Part shown: positions 33,507 to 41,219 of the stretch, piece by piece
Position numbering within the stretch: the first letter of the stretch is position 1
Layout: each line of letters begins with the position of its first letter
DNA from: Candidatus Mediterraneibacter pullistercoris
Lineage (GTDB): Bacteria; Bacillota; Clostridia; Lachnospirales; Lachnospiraceae
Length of the DNA stretch: 43,226 nucleotides
NCBI GenBank assembly: GCA_019116885.1
Contig: DXAU01000001.1
Span: 1-43,226, forward strand
Direction of reading: 5' to 3'
Position numbers and translations under genes: made by a program
Notes under the pieces: generated by a model
The model's input: only the letters and a program-made list of their open reading frames with translations
Told to the model about the DNA's origin: nothing
Database searches by the model: none

Positions 33507-33914
33507 ATGAAAGAAAGATTTATACGTTTTATGCAGGGGAGATACGGGAGTGACCAGCTGTCGAAATTTCTGGCTGTCACCGGATTGGCAGTGGTAGTCG
33601 TGTCGGTCCTGCTTGGAAATAATCCGGCGGCGCTTGTGTTCTACCTTATCGGCTGGATACTTATCATTGCCAGTTATGCCAGAATATTTTCCAGGAATGT
33701 AACGAAGAGATATGCTGAGAATCAGACATTCCTGACGAAAACATATAAGATCAGGAGCTTTTTTCAGAAACAGGGAAACATATGGAAGCAGAGGAAGATC
33801 TATCATATTTACACGTGTCCGTCCTGCAGGCAGAAGATCCGAATCCCGAAAGGAAAGGGAAAAATAGAAGTTCGGTGCCCGAAATGCGGAACGACATTTA
33901 TCAAAAAGAGCTGA
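33507..33914 (+). CDS. small membrane protein with a zinc ribbon
   Basis: 135 residues from ATG 33507 (AGAAGG site 10 bases upstream; ATG 33501 is too near it). Two membrane segments (FLAVTGLAVVVVSVLLG and ALVFYLIGWILIIASYARIF) are followed by a basic loop and a C-terminal zinc ribbon: YTCPSCRQKIRIPKGKGKIEVRCPKCGTTF. Proteins of this form in Lachnospiraceae are of unknown function. After the stop a DnaJ/TPR-like fragment follows (see finding). No promoter is certain; a TTGACA lies at 33406-33411. Confidence 0.75.
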   Translation: MKERFIRFMQGRYGSDQLSKFLAVTGLAVVVVSVLLGNNPAALVFYLIGWILIIASYARIFSRNVTKRYAENQTFLTKTYKIRSFFQKQGNIWKQRKIYHIYTCPSCRQKIRIPKGKGKIEVRCPKCGTTFIKKS

Positions 33915-34041
33915 CAGAGGGAACACCCGTCAGGAAAGCGGCGGCACGGAAGAAGATATCCATCTCCGGGCCGCCGCAAACTATATACGGAGCGGGCATT
34001 ACAGAGAGGCGCTCACCGTTCTGCGGCGGATATTATATCTG
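33915..34041 (+). pseudogene. possible TPR/J-domain protein fragment
   Basis: A frame open across the zinc-ribbon gene end encodes LRAAANYIRSGHYREALTVLRRI, then a stop. This resembles the C-terminal helical repeat of short J-domain proteins of this family. No start codon is evident and no J domain precedes it. It may be a remnant or chance. Confidence 0.3.
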
Positions 34042-34076
34042 AGGCGCAGAAGCTGAGCGCACCCAAACAGCAGTGT

Positions 34077-35486
34077 TTACTGGAGATCTGCGATTTCGCC
34101 CATGTCCGGCAGCCATATTTCAGATGCATCGATCCTGCTCTCTGTATCTGCCTCCTGATCTGCGATTGTCGAAGGGATGGTTCCGTCCAGCTGCCCCCTC
34201 ACACTCTCAGCTCTGAGCAGGCAGAATTTTGTGAATGTTTCCACACCGGTCAGATAATCTTCGTAGGAACAAAATGAAGTGGGATCCTTTTTTACATATG
34301 GGGCGATCATCTTTGCCGTCTCGGCTGCCTTTTTCTCAAAATGGCCGTTTTCAAAATATTCCCTTATAAGAAGATCAAAATATTCATGATATTGAGTAAA
34401 ATATTCCTCTGTTTTCATAAGATTGTGATAGAGAGGACGGTTCATCATAACTTCCCCGGAAGCGGGAGTATTTATGGGGTAGTTCACATACAGCTCAGCA
34501 TCGTTGATGGGATCAGGCATACCCAGGGAATATGTGGCGAATGCCAGGTTATAGTCCCAAGGCAGGATGCTGATGACGCCGTCTTCCTCATAAAGATAAT
34601 AATTATGCCCGGTTTTTCCAAGATAACTGTCCAGATTGACGACGAATACCTGGACGGTAAAATATCTGAGCACTTCGTCTACATTCACAGCACGTTCCAC
34701 TTCTGTTCCTTCAGCTTCTGACAGGATTTTTAATGCCTGGATCAGACGCTGCTGGTCAGATTCGCTGCAGTCAAACTTCGCGTGCCGGAAAATATTGTCG
34801 TAATCCTCCGGAGCATCGGTCGTGTATTTCAGAGCCACATCATTATTTTCATCTTCAAGCGAACGGTAATCCGGTTTATACAGTTTACCATGGTCTGCGC
34901 CGAAGTTCCGGCGGGCAAATGCTTCTTCAGGCTCCTCCACAGCCAGGAACAGTCCCCAGTCTTCCCCGTTCACCGTTACCCATACATAGCTGCATAGAGG
35001 AGAAGGCACTTCCATAAAATCCATCATGTCATAAGTGATATAATTTTTCAGATAGGAATTATCCTGAAATGAAGAATCCAGGGACAGTTTGTCCAGCCCG
35101 TAGTATGTGTTCCCTTCCTGGAAATGATCAAATTCCACTTTCAGGCTGTATCTGTCAAGACCATATTCTTCTACAAGACGTCGGGAATTATTCCCTTTGG
35201 CGCGCAGTCCGACAGAGGAGAAAACTTCTCCGTCTATCTTCACGTTACATTCAATATATTGCTCAGAAGGAGCGCTCTCCAGGAAACTTTCCCAGTCCTC
35301 AGCGAGGATGTCGATATGATGGACATAACTGTCGTCAAACAGCCTGGACGAATATTCCGGAACGGAGGAAAGGGGCGTGAGACCTATTTTGTCTCCCATC
35401 AGAAATAATACGGCCACAATGCACGCTGCAGCCGCAGCTATGATACAGATCCGGTCAATGTGTCTGTTCTTGAGCATCTCTGTCAC
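34077..35486 (-). CDS. cotH: CotH kinase family protein
   Basis: 469 residues. An N-terminal signal anchor (ICIIAAAAACIVAVLFLMG) puts the rest outside the membrane. VKIDGEVFSSVGLRAKGNNSRRLVEEYGLDRYSLKVEFDHF, NYYLYEEDGVISILPWDYNLAF and DSSFQDNSYLKNYITYDMMD match CotH, an atypical Ser/Thr kinase that phosphorylates secreted or coat proteins; D in LPWDYN is the likely metal-binding residue. It is last in a four-gene minus-strand operon and overlaps the DUF4956 gene by 4 bases. The serine-rich lipoprotein at the head of the operon is a possible substrate (inference). Confidence 0.88.
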   Translation of the reverse strand: MTEMLKNRHIDRICIIAAAAACIVAVLFLMGDKIGLTPLSSVPEYSSRLFDDSYVHHIDILAEDWESFLESAPSEQYIECNVKIDGEVFSSVGLRAKGNNSRRLVEEYGLDRYSLKVEFDHFQEGNTYYGLDKLSLDSSFQDNSYLKNYITYDMMDFMEVPSPLCSYVWVTVNGEDWGLFLAVEEPEEAFARRNFGADHGKLYKPDYRSLEDENNDVALKYTTDAPEDYDNIFRHAKFDCSESDQQRLIQALKILSEAEGTEVERAVNVDEVLRYFTVQVFVVNLDSYLGKTGHNYYLYEEDGVISILPWDYNLAFATYSLGMPDPINDAELYVNYPINTPASGEVMMNRPLYHNLMKTEEYFTQYHEYFDLLIREYFENGHFEKKAAETAKMIAPYVKKDPTSFCSYEDYLTGVETFTKFCLLRAESVRGQLDGTIPSTIADQEADTESRIDASEIWLPDMGEIADLQ

Positions 35487-36154
35487 CCCATATAGTCTCC
35501 GTTATACGAGACGAGAACTACGTTGCTGATACCGCTGAATTCGGATAAAGCATTGACAAACGCCGATTCGCCTTCTTTAAAGCGGACCTCATAGTTCAGC
35601 TCGATGCATCCCGGAGAGACTGCTTTGCTTTTTAAAGACATGGCACTTACCTGTTCTTTTATATATGCTGCCGCTTCTTTTTCGTTTTCTTCTGTTTCAC
35701 AGTGTACCACAAGGATGTATGGACGTTCTATGTCTTTCTTGCAGGAAAAGATCAGAAGGATCAGCCCAATGAATATGCTTCCAAAGACAGCAAGCGGGAT
35801 AAAACCGGCAGCGAGTACGATGCCTGCCGCAATGCTCCAGAAAAGAAAAGCAATATCCATAGGTTCCTTGATTGCTGTCCTGAAACGCACGATAGAGAGC
35901 GCACCGACCATACCAAGTGAAAGGACCACATTGCTCGTAACAGCAAGAATGAGAAGAGTGGTGATCAGCGTCAGCGCCACAAGCGTGGCTCCGAAAGCAG
36001 CAGAGTACATCAGCCCGCAGTAGGTTTTCTTATAGATATAAAAGATAAAAAGTCCCACGGCAAAAGACAGGATGAGAGCTGCCGCCATATCCAGGACTGA
36101 GATCGCAGTTACATTTTCTAAAAATCCTGATTTGAAAATATCCTGAAACGTCAT
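35483..36154 (-). CDS. DUF4956 membrane protein
   Basis: 223 residues with about four membrane helices (ISVLDMAAALILSFAVGLFIFYIY, SAAFGATLVALTLITTLLILAVTSNVVLSLGMVGALSIVRF, AFLFWSIAAGIVLAAGFIPLAVFGSIFIGLILLIF), then a cytoplasmic ferredoxin-like tail (YILVVHCETEENEKEAAAYI, SFEG-like KEGESAFVNALSEFSGISNVVLVSYNGD). VRFRTAIKEPMDIAFLFW is the DUF4956 hallmark. In many bacteria it is next to a VTC-type polyphosphate polymerase, as here, and may form its channel or scaffold. Confidence 0.9.
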   Translation of the reverse strand: MTFQDIFKSGFLENVTAISVLDMAAALILSFAVGLFIFYIYKKTYCGLMYSAAFGATLVALTLITTLLILAVTSNVVLSLGMVGALSIVRFRTAIKEPMDIAFLFWSIAAGIVLAAGFIPLAVFGSIFIGLILLIFSCKKDIERPYILVVHCETEENEKEAAAYIKEQVSAMSLKSKAVSPGCIELNYEVRFKEGESAFVNALSEFSGISNVVLVSYNGDYMG

Positions 36155-36178
36155 AATGTCCGCCTTTCTGTTCTGCTG

Positions 36179-36874
36179 TCAGTCAAACCGCCTGCAGACA
36201 GCGTATTTTGAATATGCACCGGTCTTCCTGTCAGGAACCTGCACTGCCATCCTGACAATGTCTGGAAGAAACGTGTCATATTTTACCTCGAGAACTGTAT
36301 TTTCCGGTTCCGGTTTCAGCTGGTTGACGAGCGGGCCAAGGAAAGCTGATGTAGAGGAAGATGTACAGAGTTTCCTGTCCAGGGTGATCCGCACATTGCC
36401 CGGAGCAAATATGTAAGCCTCCCTTTCGTAGCTGACGATCGTACGGGGGCGAAGGAGCTCTCCCTGCATTTTGCTGTAGAGTTCGATCATAAGCGCATCG
36501 CCGCTCCTGAGCAGAAAACCGATATCGCCGTTTAAGAGATCCTCTGCCTGCCTGGGAGAAAGGCGGGCGCTGCGTTTGGAGCAAAGCCCGCCTTTCTTTA
36601 TCTTTTTTTCCAGCCGGAGAAATCCTGTATCGTCGCCATAGTACCGGAGACGGAATTTCTCTCTTTTATCCACCCCGGAGATCTTCTGCAGGAGAGCTTT
36701 ATCTTCCGGAGTGTCAAAATAAAGGCTGTTTACGCGATATACACCGTCCGGTCCTGCATGGCTGTCTTTTGTGAACAGCCGGGACAGTCTGCCTGACACG
36801 ATCCGGTCTTCTCCGGGGGAGATCAGATGCTTGAGTTCGTGCCGAAAGGAAACAGGCGCTGTATCAATCATCAT
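36179..36874 (-). CDS. VTC-domain polyphosphate polymerase
   Basis: 231 residues, from ATG 36874 (or 36871); the open frame further upstream translates the out-of-frame tail of the preceding gene and is not real. The start overlaps that gene's stop by 11 bases. Motifs of the VTC tunnel: SFRHELKHLI (Arg-x-Glu-x-Lys-x2), VYRVNSLYFDT, KFRLRYYGDD, FLRLEKKIKKGGLCSKRSA, RTIVSYEREAY, RITLDRKL and TVLEVKYD. The domain makes polyphosphate from ATP in yeast; bacterial homologues are less studied. It has no membrane helix of its own, so it should work at the inner face with DUF4956. Confidence 0.88.
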   Translation of the reverse strand: MMIDTAPVSFRHELKHLISPGEDRIVSGRLSRLFTKDSHAGPDGVYRVNSLYFDTPEDKALLQKISGVDKREKFRLRYYGDDTGFLRLEKKIKKGGLCSKRSARLSPRQAEDLLNGDIGFLLRSGDALMIELYSKMQGELLRPRTIVSYEREAYIFAPGNVRITLDRKLCTSSSTSAFLGPLVNQLKPEPENTVLEVKYDTFLPDIVRMAVQVPDRKTGAYSKYAVCRRFD

Positions 36875-37976
36875 AGTTGGAATTACCGTTGTAGTTGCTG
36901 GAGTTGTTGTCATAGTTGGAATTACCGTTGCTGCTGTTATTGTTGTTTCCATAATTGGAATTGCCGCTGTCGTATCCGGAATCAGCCGGCTTGGACGGCT
37001 GTGTGGCTGCTGGTTTAGACGGCTTTGCAGCGGCTGGTTTCTGAGCGGCTGGTTTTTGAGTTGTTGTCTGACTTGAGTTGTAATTGGAATTGCCGCTGTC
37101 GTAGTTTGTCACACCGTCGCTGCCGGAACCATAGTCAGTATTGCCGTAATTCGTGTTCCCACGAGTCGCATTTCCGCCGGCTGTGTTCCTGGTGTTCGTG
37201 CTGCCGCTGTTCGTACTGCCGCTGTTCGTACTGCCACCGCTTGTGCTGCCTCTGTTCGTGCTGCCGCTGTTTGAGCTGCCTGATCCGGACGAAGTGTTGG
37301 AAGTGGATGCCGGAGCGGATGTTGAAGCGGCTTCCGGCTTGTCATCATAGTTTGTCACACCATCGCTGGAAGTGCCGTAATCAGTATCGTCGTAATTCGT
37401 GATTCCATCGTTATTCGGGCCATAATCAGTATCTCCGTAATTGGTCCATCCGTAAGTACTCTCGCCGTTTACTGCAACCGGAGTATTGATCTTCTCCGTG
37501 CTCGTATATGTCTGGATTTCTGCCACGATATTGCTCAGGAAATTGTCTGACGGAAGAACAGAGCCTTTCTCTACTTCCAGTGTAATCTGGTGCGCCTGTC
37601 CCTCGGTCTCTTCTGCGAAGTACCCTGCTTTATTAATCATTGCAATAAGTTCGCCTACGACAACGCGACATTCTTTGCCTTCAAAATCTTTATAATCGAT
37701 GGCGATCTTTTTTCCGTCGTCATTACGACCCTCGACTGCAGTGACCTTGCCTGCCTCGTCATAAAAGACTGCAATTTCAGGATTTACTTTAATAGAAATG
37801 ACACCGCTTTTGACTTCAGCCGGAGTCTCTGGTTCAGCGGCCGTCTCTGTCTGTGCTGATGAAGTCTGTTCAGGCTTCGTTTCCGTGGATTGCTTACTGC
37901 CGCATCCGATGAGTCCGGCAAACAAGGAAAGCGTTAATACAGTTGCAAGTGTTACTATTAGTTTTTTCTTTGTCAT
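36864..37976 (-). CDS. repeat-rich lipoprotein with an RsgI-like domain
   Basis: 370 residues. Lipobox LIGC with Cys25. Residues about 57-135 resemble the extracytoplasmic domain of RsgI: GVISIKVNPEIAVFYDEAGKVTAVEG, against SIHMQINPEVEISLSRSGRVLDIEG in the rsgI product here; both hold the Asn-Pro (N65-P66) at which RsgI cleaves itself. Residues 165-205 and 264-283 carry repeats of the form TNYxDTDYG...DGVTNYD; 225-255 is a SGSTN array; the tail is Asn/Ser/Tyr-rich (GNSNYDNNSSNYN). It heads an operon with VTC, DUF4956 and CotH and is divergent from sigI. Function new; a sensor or phosphoprotein at the cell surface is plausible. Confidence 0.8.
   Translation of the reverse strand: MTKKKLIVTLATVLTLSLFAGLIGCGSKQSTETKPEQTSSAQTETAAEPETPAEVKSGVISIKVNPEIAVFYDEAGKVTAVEGRNDDGKKIAIDYKDFEGKECRVVVGELIAMINKAGYFAEETEGQAHQITLEVEKGSVLPSDNFLSNIVAEIQTYTSTEKINTPVAVNGESTYGWTNYGDTDYGPNNDGITNYDDTDYGTSSDGVTNYDDKPEAASTSAPASTSNTSSGSGSSNSGSTNRGSTSGGSTNSGSTNSGSTNTRNTAGGNATRGNTNYGNTDYGSGSDGVTNYDSGNSNYNSSQTTTQKPAAQKPAAAKPSKPAATQPSKPADSGYDSGNSNYGNNNNSSNGNSNYDNNSSNYNGNSNYDD
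37128..37475 (-). repeat. tandem repeat region within the lipoprotein gene
   Basis: Codons 168-202 and 265-283 encode TNYGDTDYG / TNYDDTDYG / TNYGNTDYG units with DG[IV]TNYD spacers. Codons 227-251 encode SGSTN-type units, seen in DNA as 15-base repeats of the form CTGCCGCTGTTCGTA. Such arrays expand and contract easily. Confidence 0.75.
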
Positions 37977-38028
37977 GATTTGTACACTCCTTTTTCTTCT
38001 GGATTTTATTTCGGCTTTTGATGTAGTA

Positions 38029-38056
38029 TACGTATGCGTGGTCAGAAAAACGGGGT
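38029..38056 (-). promoter_or_regulatory. SigI-type promoter of the lipoprotein-VTC-CotH operon
   Basis: Minus strand: CAGACCCC with ACCCC at 38056-38052, then 19 bases, then CGTATACTAC starting at 38032. It matches the reported SigI pattern (ACCCC near -35, CGWA near -10) and mirrors the sigI promoter base for base in its two boxes and in the spacing. The start codon is 53 bases downstream at 37976. Confidence 0.75.
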
Positions 38057-38169
38057 CTGGGGAAATTTTTTTAATTCTGCACCCTGATATTTTTTACAGT
38101 CCCGCATTTACATATTTTTTACATTTATATAACGCGTATTTAATATGTCAGTATTATACTAAATATCAG

Positions 38170-38199
38170 ACCCCGAAAAAAGTTATTCAGCTTCGTATA
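38170..38199 (+). promoter_or_regulatory. SigI-type promoter of sigI-rsgI
   Basis: CAGACCCC with ACCCC at 38170-38174, 19 bases (A-rich at first), CGTATACTAT starting at 38194. Identical spacing to the divergent promoter. It implies that sigI activates its own transcription. The transcript leader is very short; AGGAGG lies at 38209-38214. Confidence 0.75.
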
Positions 38200-38222
38200 C
38201 TATACAATAGGAGGAAGATTTG

Positions 38223-38960
38223 ATGAATGGTGGACATGAGCTTGTGGAGCAGGTGTATGCGGCAAAAACAGACACTGAAGCTGCCGACAGTCTCATCCGG
38301 CAGTATATGGGATTCATACGTGCCGAAACAGCGAAATATATCCATCGTGCCCCCATGGAAGGACAAGATGAAGAGCTCAGCATCGTGCTGCTGGCTTTTT
38401 ATGAAGCCATCCTTGGATATGACAAAAGCCGGGGGGCCTTTCTGTCTTATGCTTCGAGGGGAATACGCAGCCGGATTATCGATTATTACCGCAAAGAAAA
38501 GAAACATGCAAAAGTAACGTCGCTTCACGAACCAGTTCAGGATGATGACAACGAGACAATGAAAATCGACCATCTGGAGCACCCGGAAAATGAAATCGAA
38601 AAGAGTCATCACAGAAGTGCAACAAGAGAGGAGATCAGGGAGTTTGAACAGCATCTCGGAGAATTCGGCATCTCATTTTCCGATGTGGCAGACAATTGCC
38701 CCCGGCAGGAACGAACGCTTCAGGCGTGCAGACGGGTGCTGGCTGCAGCACGGGAAAATACCGGGTATCTTGATGAGCTGATCCGCACGAAAAAACTTCC
38801 GATGTCAGCGCTCTCGGAGATTTCCAGGACTGATAAAAAGACAATGGAGCGCCACAGAAAATATCTGGTGGCTGTTCTGCTGGCCTTTACCAACGGCTAC
38901 GAAATTATAAGGGGACATTTGTATCACCTCTCTGAGAACCGGGAAAATAATGATACATAA
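38223..38960 (+). CDS. sigI: RNA polymerase sigma factor SigI
   Basis: 245 residues from ATG 38223, behind AGGAGG. A sigma-70 region 2 (RQYMGFIRAETAKYI, AFYEAILGYDKSRGAFLSYASRGIRSRIIDYYRKEKK) is followed by a SigI-specific C-terminal domain (EFEQHLGEFGISFSDVADNCPRQERTLQACRRV, LPMSALSEISRTDKKTMERHRKYLVAVLLAFTNGYEIIRGHL). SigI factors respond to heat or extracellular signals through RsgI. rsgI follows 17 bases downstream. Both divergent operons here have promoters of SigI form. Confidence 0.92.
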   Translation: MNGGHELVEQVYAAKTDTEAADSLIRQYMGFIRAETAKYIHRAPMEGQDEELSIVLLAFYEAILGYDKSRGAFLSYASRGIRSRIIDYYRKEKKHAKVTSLHEPVQDDDNETMKIDHLEHPENEIEKSHHRSATREEIREFEQHLGEFGISFSDVADNCPRQERTLQACRRVLAAARENTGYLDELIRTKKLPMSALSEISRTDKKTMERHRKYLVAVLLAFTNGYEIIRGHLYHLSENRENNDT

Positions 38961-38977
38961 CAGAAATGGAGCTGAAC

Positions 38978-40165
38978 ATGAAAAGAGACGCAACTTATCT
39001 GGTGGTAGAAGTACGCAGCGCTTATGTGGTTGTCCTGGATAACAGCGGGCGTTTTATCAAAGCGGCAAACTCCGGATATGAAGTGGGAGATATTACAGAT
39101 AAGATCATCCCCCTTATCTATCCGCAGGATAAAAAGAAGCGGAGAAGTACGATCATACGCATGGCAGCAAGTATCGCCGCCTGCGTATGTCTGGGCATAT
39201 TCGGCCTGTATGAATATCAGTACATGTACGTTTCATACGGAAGTATCCATATGCAGATCAATCCGGAAGTGGAAATCTCGCTGAGCCGTTCCGGGCGTGT
39301 TCTTGATATAGAAGGGGAAAACAAGGATGGCAGAGATCTGATCGAAGGTTACAGCTATGAAGGGAAAGATAAAGAAACCGTTGTGGATGAACTTGCAGAT
39401 CTGGCCATAGAGAGGAAATACCTGGAAGAAGGCGGACAGATTGCGATCGATGTAGACGCGAGCAGTGGCAGCTGGGCAGAAGAGACAGAAGCGGAACTTC
39501 TGGAAGAACTGACCCGGTATCTCCAGGGACAAGACATGACGATCGAAGTGATTCTTGGTTCTGTGGCGCCGGAAGCAGATGATATGCAGGAACAGGATGG
39601 GGTATCAGCCGGAGAAGAGGCGCTGCTGCAAAAGAGTCTGGAAGAATTGCGGGCTATAAAGATTCCTGTTCCGTCACTGAAAGACCAGGCAGACGGTTCC
39701 GTATCTGGAAATGAGACGGTGGAAGATGATGGAATAACAGATTACTCTGAGCCATCCGGTTCTTCTTCAGCTCCGGCATCATCCGGTTCCGGAAGTTTGT
39801 CCGGCTCATCAAGTCCATCCAGACCATCTGGCTCGTCCAGACCGTCCGGTTTGTCCGGCTCATCGGGAGCTTCAGCTCCGGTGCCGTCCGGCTCATCCGG
39901 CACCTCCGGATCTTCCGGATCGTCGGGCGCTGGTGGCTCATCCAGCACCTCCGGATCATCCGGATCATCTGGATCGTCAGGGCCGTCTGAGCCCACTGTG
40001 ACACCCCCGTCTGAGCCGTCTGTTCCCACCACACCGTCGGGGGATTCGGGTTATGGCGGCGGAAGCAGCTCCGGCAGCAGTGATGGAAACAGTTCTTACA
40101 ATGACAGCGCCTATGGAAACGCGGATGACGACACGGATGACGACGACTCCGATGATGATGGCTGA
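38978..40165 (+). CDS. rsgI: anti-sigma factor RsgI
   Basis: 395 residues from ATG 38978 (GGAG eight bases upstream; ATG 38966 has no site). Residues 1-50: cytoplasmic RsgI N-terminal domain that holds SigI (YLVVEVRSAYVVVLDNSGRFI). Residues about 58-77: one membrane helix (TIIRMAASIAACVCLGIFGL). Residues about 84-185: extracytoplasmic domain with the N95-P96 cleavage site in HMQINPEVEIS. Residues 240-345: Ser/Gly/Pro-rich spacer, likely to cross the wall. Tail: GNSSYNDSAYGN and DDDTDDDDSDDDG. It shares DGITDY, DSGY and NSxY motifs with the divergent lipoprotein. No carbohydrate-binding domain is seen. Confidence 0.9.
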   Translation: MKRDATYLVVEVRSAYVVVLDNSGRFIKAANSGYEVGDITDKIIPLIYPQDKKKRRSTIIRMAASIAACVCLGIFGLYEYQYMYVSYGSIHMQINPEVEISLSRSGRVLDIEGENKDGRDLIEGYSYEGKDKETVVDELADLAIERKYLEEGGQIAIDVDASSGSWAEETEAELLEELTRYLQGQDMTIEVILGSVAPEADDMQEQDGVSAGEEALLQKSLEELRAIKIPVPSLKDQADGSVSGNETVEDDGITDYSEPSGSSSAPASSGSGSLSGSSSPSRPSGSSRPSGLSGSSGASAPVPSGSSGTSGSSGSSGAGGSSSTSGSSGSSGSSGPSEPTVTPPSEPSVPTTPSGDSGYGGGSSSGSSDGNSSYNDSAYGNADDDTDDDDSDDDG

Positions 40166-40195
40166 GATCGATAGTAATGATGGGACTCCAGGTTT

Positions 40196-41068
40196 TTATC
40201 TGAAGCGGACTGCACCTATTCCAAGTCCGCCCGGACCTACGTGGGTTCCTATGCTCATGGTGAGAGGAAAATAGACGAGTTCCAGATTGGGAAAAGCCTT
40301 CTGGAGCTCGTTTTTAAATTGTTCAAGTTTTTCGGGCTCCATCATAGTATTTGCGATGCCGAGCTTGAGGTGTCCCTGTTCTTCCAAATGAGAAAATCTG
40401 GAAGCGATATCAGTTTTCAGAGCGTCCAGCATGACGCGGAAAGCTGATTTCATTCCCCGGGCTTTTGCATAGGAATCCAGCTTGTCTCCCTGGATTGTGA
40501 GCACGGGTTTCAGTTTCAGGACAGTCCCGATAGCAGCGGCAGCGGCTGTGATGCGGCCGCCTTTTTTTAAATATTCCAGAGTGTCTACTGCGATGTAGAT
40601 TGTAGCGTCCATTGCTTCTTTTTCCAGAATATCCAGGATCTCCGCAGCTGTCCTGCCTTCTTCGGAAAGGACTTTCGCGTCCAGCACAGACAATGCCTGA
40701 GTGACAGAGATACGGTGATTATTAACGACAAAAACTTTTCCCCGGTACGCTTCGTCATCGGCGAGGAGGAGCGCAGTCTGGCATGTGTTGCTGAGGCCCG
40801 ATGACATAGGGATGAAAACGATCTCGTCATATTCTTTGAGGAGATCGTCCCACATGGAAGTTACATCTCCTGGGGAAGGCTGCGAAGTAGTGATGACAGA
40901 ACCTGAAATCTGTTTCTTATAAAACTCTTCTGTGCTGATATCGACTCCTTCAAAATACGTCTTCCCGTCGATGATGATTGGCATAGGGAGGACATGGATC
41001 CCATATTTCTCCTGTTCGGACGGCATGATTCCGCAGTTGCTGTCTGTCATGATCGCAATTTCCGGCAT
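40196..41068 (-). CDS. DegV family fatty-acid-binding protein
   Basis: 290 residues from ATG 41068 behind TTAGGAGTG; longer upstream frames lack family similarity. IAIMTDSNCGIMPSEQEKYGIHVLPMPIIIDGKTYFEG, the GSVITTSQPSPGD loop, VFIPMSSGLSNTCQTALLLADD and YLKKGGRITAAAAAIGTVLKLKPVLTIQGDKL are the DegV hallmarks, with TSQPSP and SSGLS at the fatty-acid carboxylate site. In Firmicutes FakB/DegV proteins present a fatty acid to FakA for phosphorylation. Convergent with rsgI, 30 bases apart, and divergent from a TetR gene. Confidence 0.92.
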   Translation of the reverse strand: MPEIAIMTDSNCGIMPSEQEKYGIHVLPMPIIIDGKTYFEGVDISTEEFYKKQISGSVITTSQPSPGDVTSMWDDLLKEYDEIVFIPMSSGLSNTCQTALLLADDEAYRGKVFVVNNHRISVTQALSVLDAKVLSEEGRTAAEILDILEKEAMDATIYIAVDTLEYLKKGGRITAAAAAIGTVLKLKPVLTIQGDKLDSYAKARGMKSAFRVMLDALKTDIASRFSHLEEQGHLKLGIANTMMEPEKLEQFKNELQKAFPNLELVYFPLTMSIGTHVGPGGLGIGAVRFR

Positions 41069-41116
41069 AGTATCACTCCTAAATAAAAATCTTTCATTTT
41101 CCTTCCGTTGACGGTT

Positions 41117-41145
41117 ATTATAACAGGTGTTAAGATTATAGCAAA
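41117..41145 (-). promoter_or_regulatory. degV promoter
   Basis: Minus strand: -35 TTTGCT (41145-41140), 17 bases, -10 TATAAT (41122-41117), about 50 bases before the DegV start. A second TATAAT is at 41140-41135. Confidence 0.6.
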
Positions 41146-41219
41146 ATCGCTGACTGATAACAATGAACAAAAAAACTTAAATGTAAGATATTTATACAAA
41201 TCAGGAGAAATGTAAGGGA

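Noticed and set aside
36875..36952. N-terminal extension of the VTC protein (Thr/Ile-rich)
   Set aside because: It is the out-of-frame reading of the Asn/Tyr-rich tail of the lipoprotein gene; the family starts at the MMIDTAPV segment.
37128..37475. CRISPR-like array
   Set aside because: The repeats are in frame, of 15 bases, without unique spacers, and encode peptide repeats.
39750..40030. Minisatellite or CRISPR in rsgI
   Set aside because: GGATCATCCGG-like units are codon repeats for Ser/Gly in an open frame.
39654..40034. Minus-strand ORF opposite rsgI
   Set aside because: It is a shadow of the Ser/Gly repeat; its composition has no protein character.
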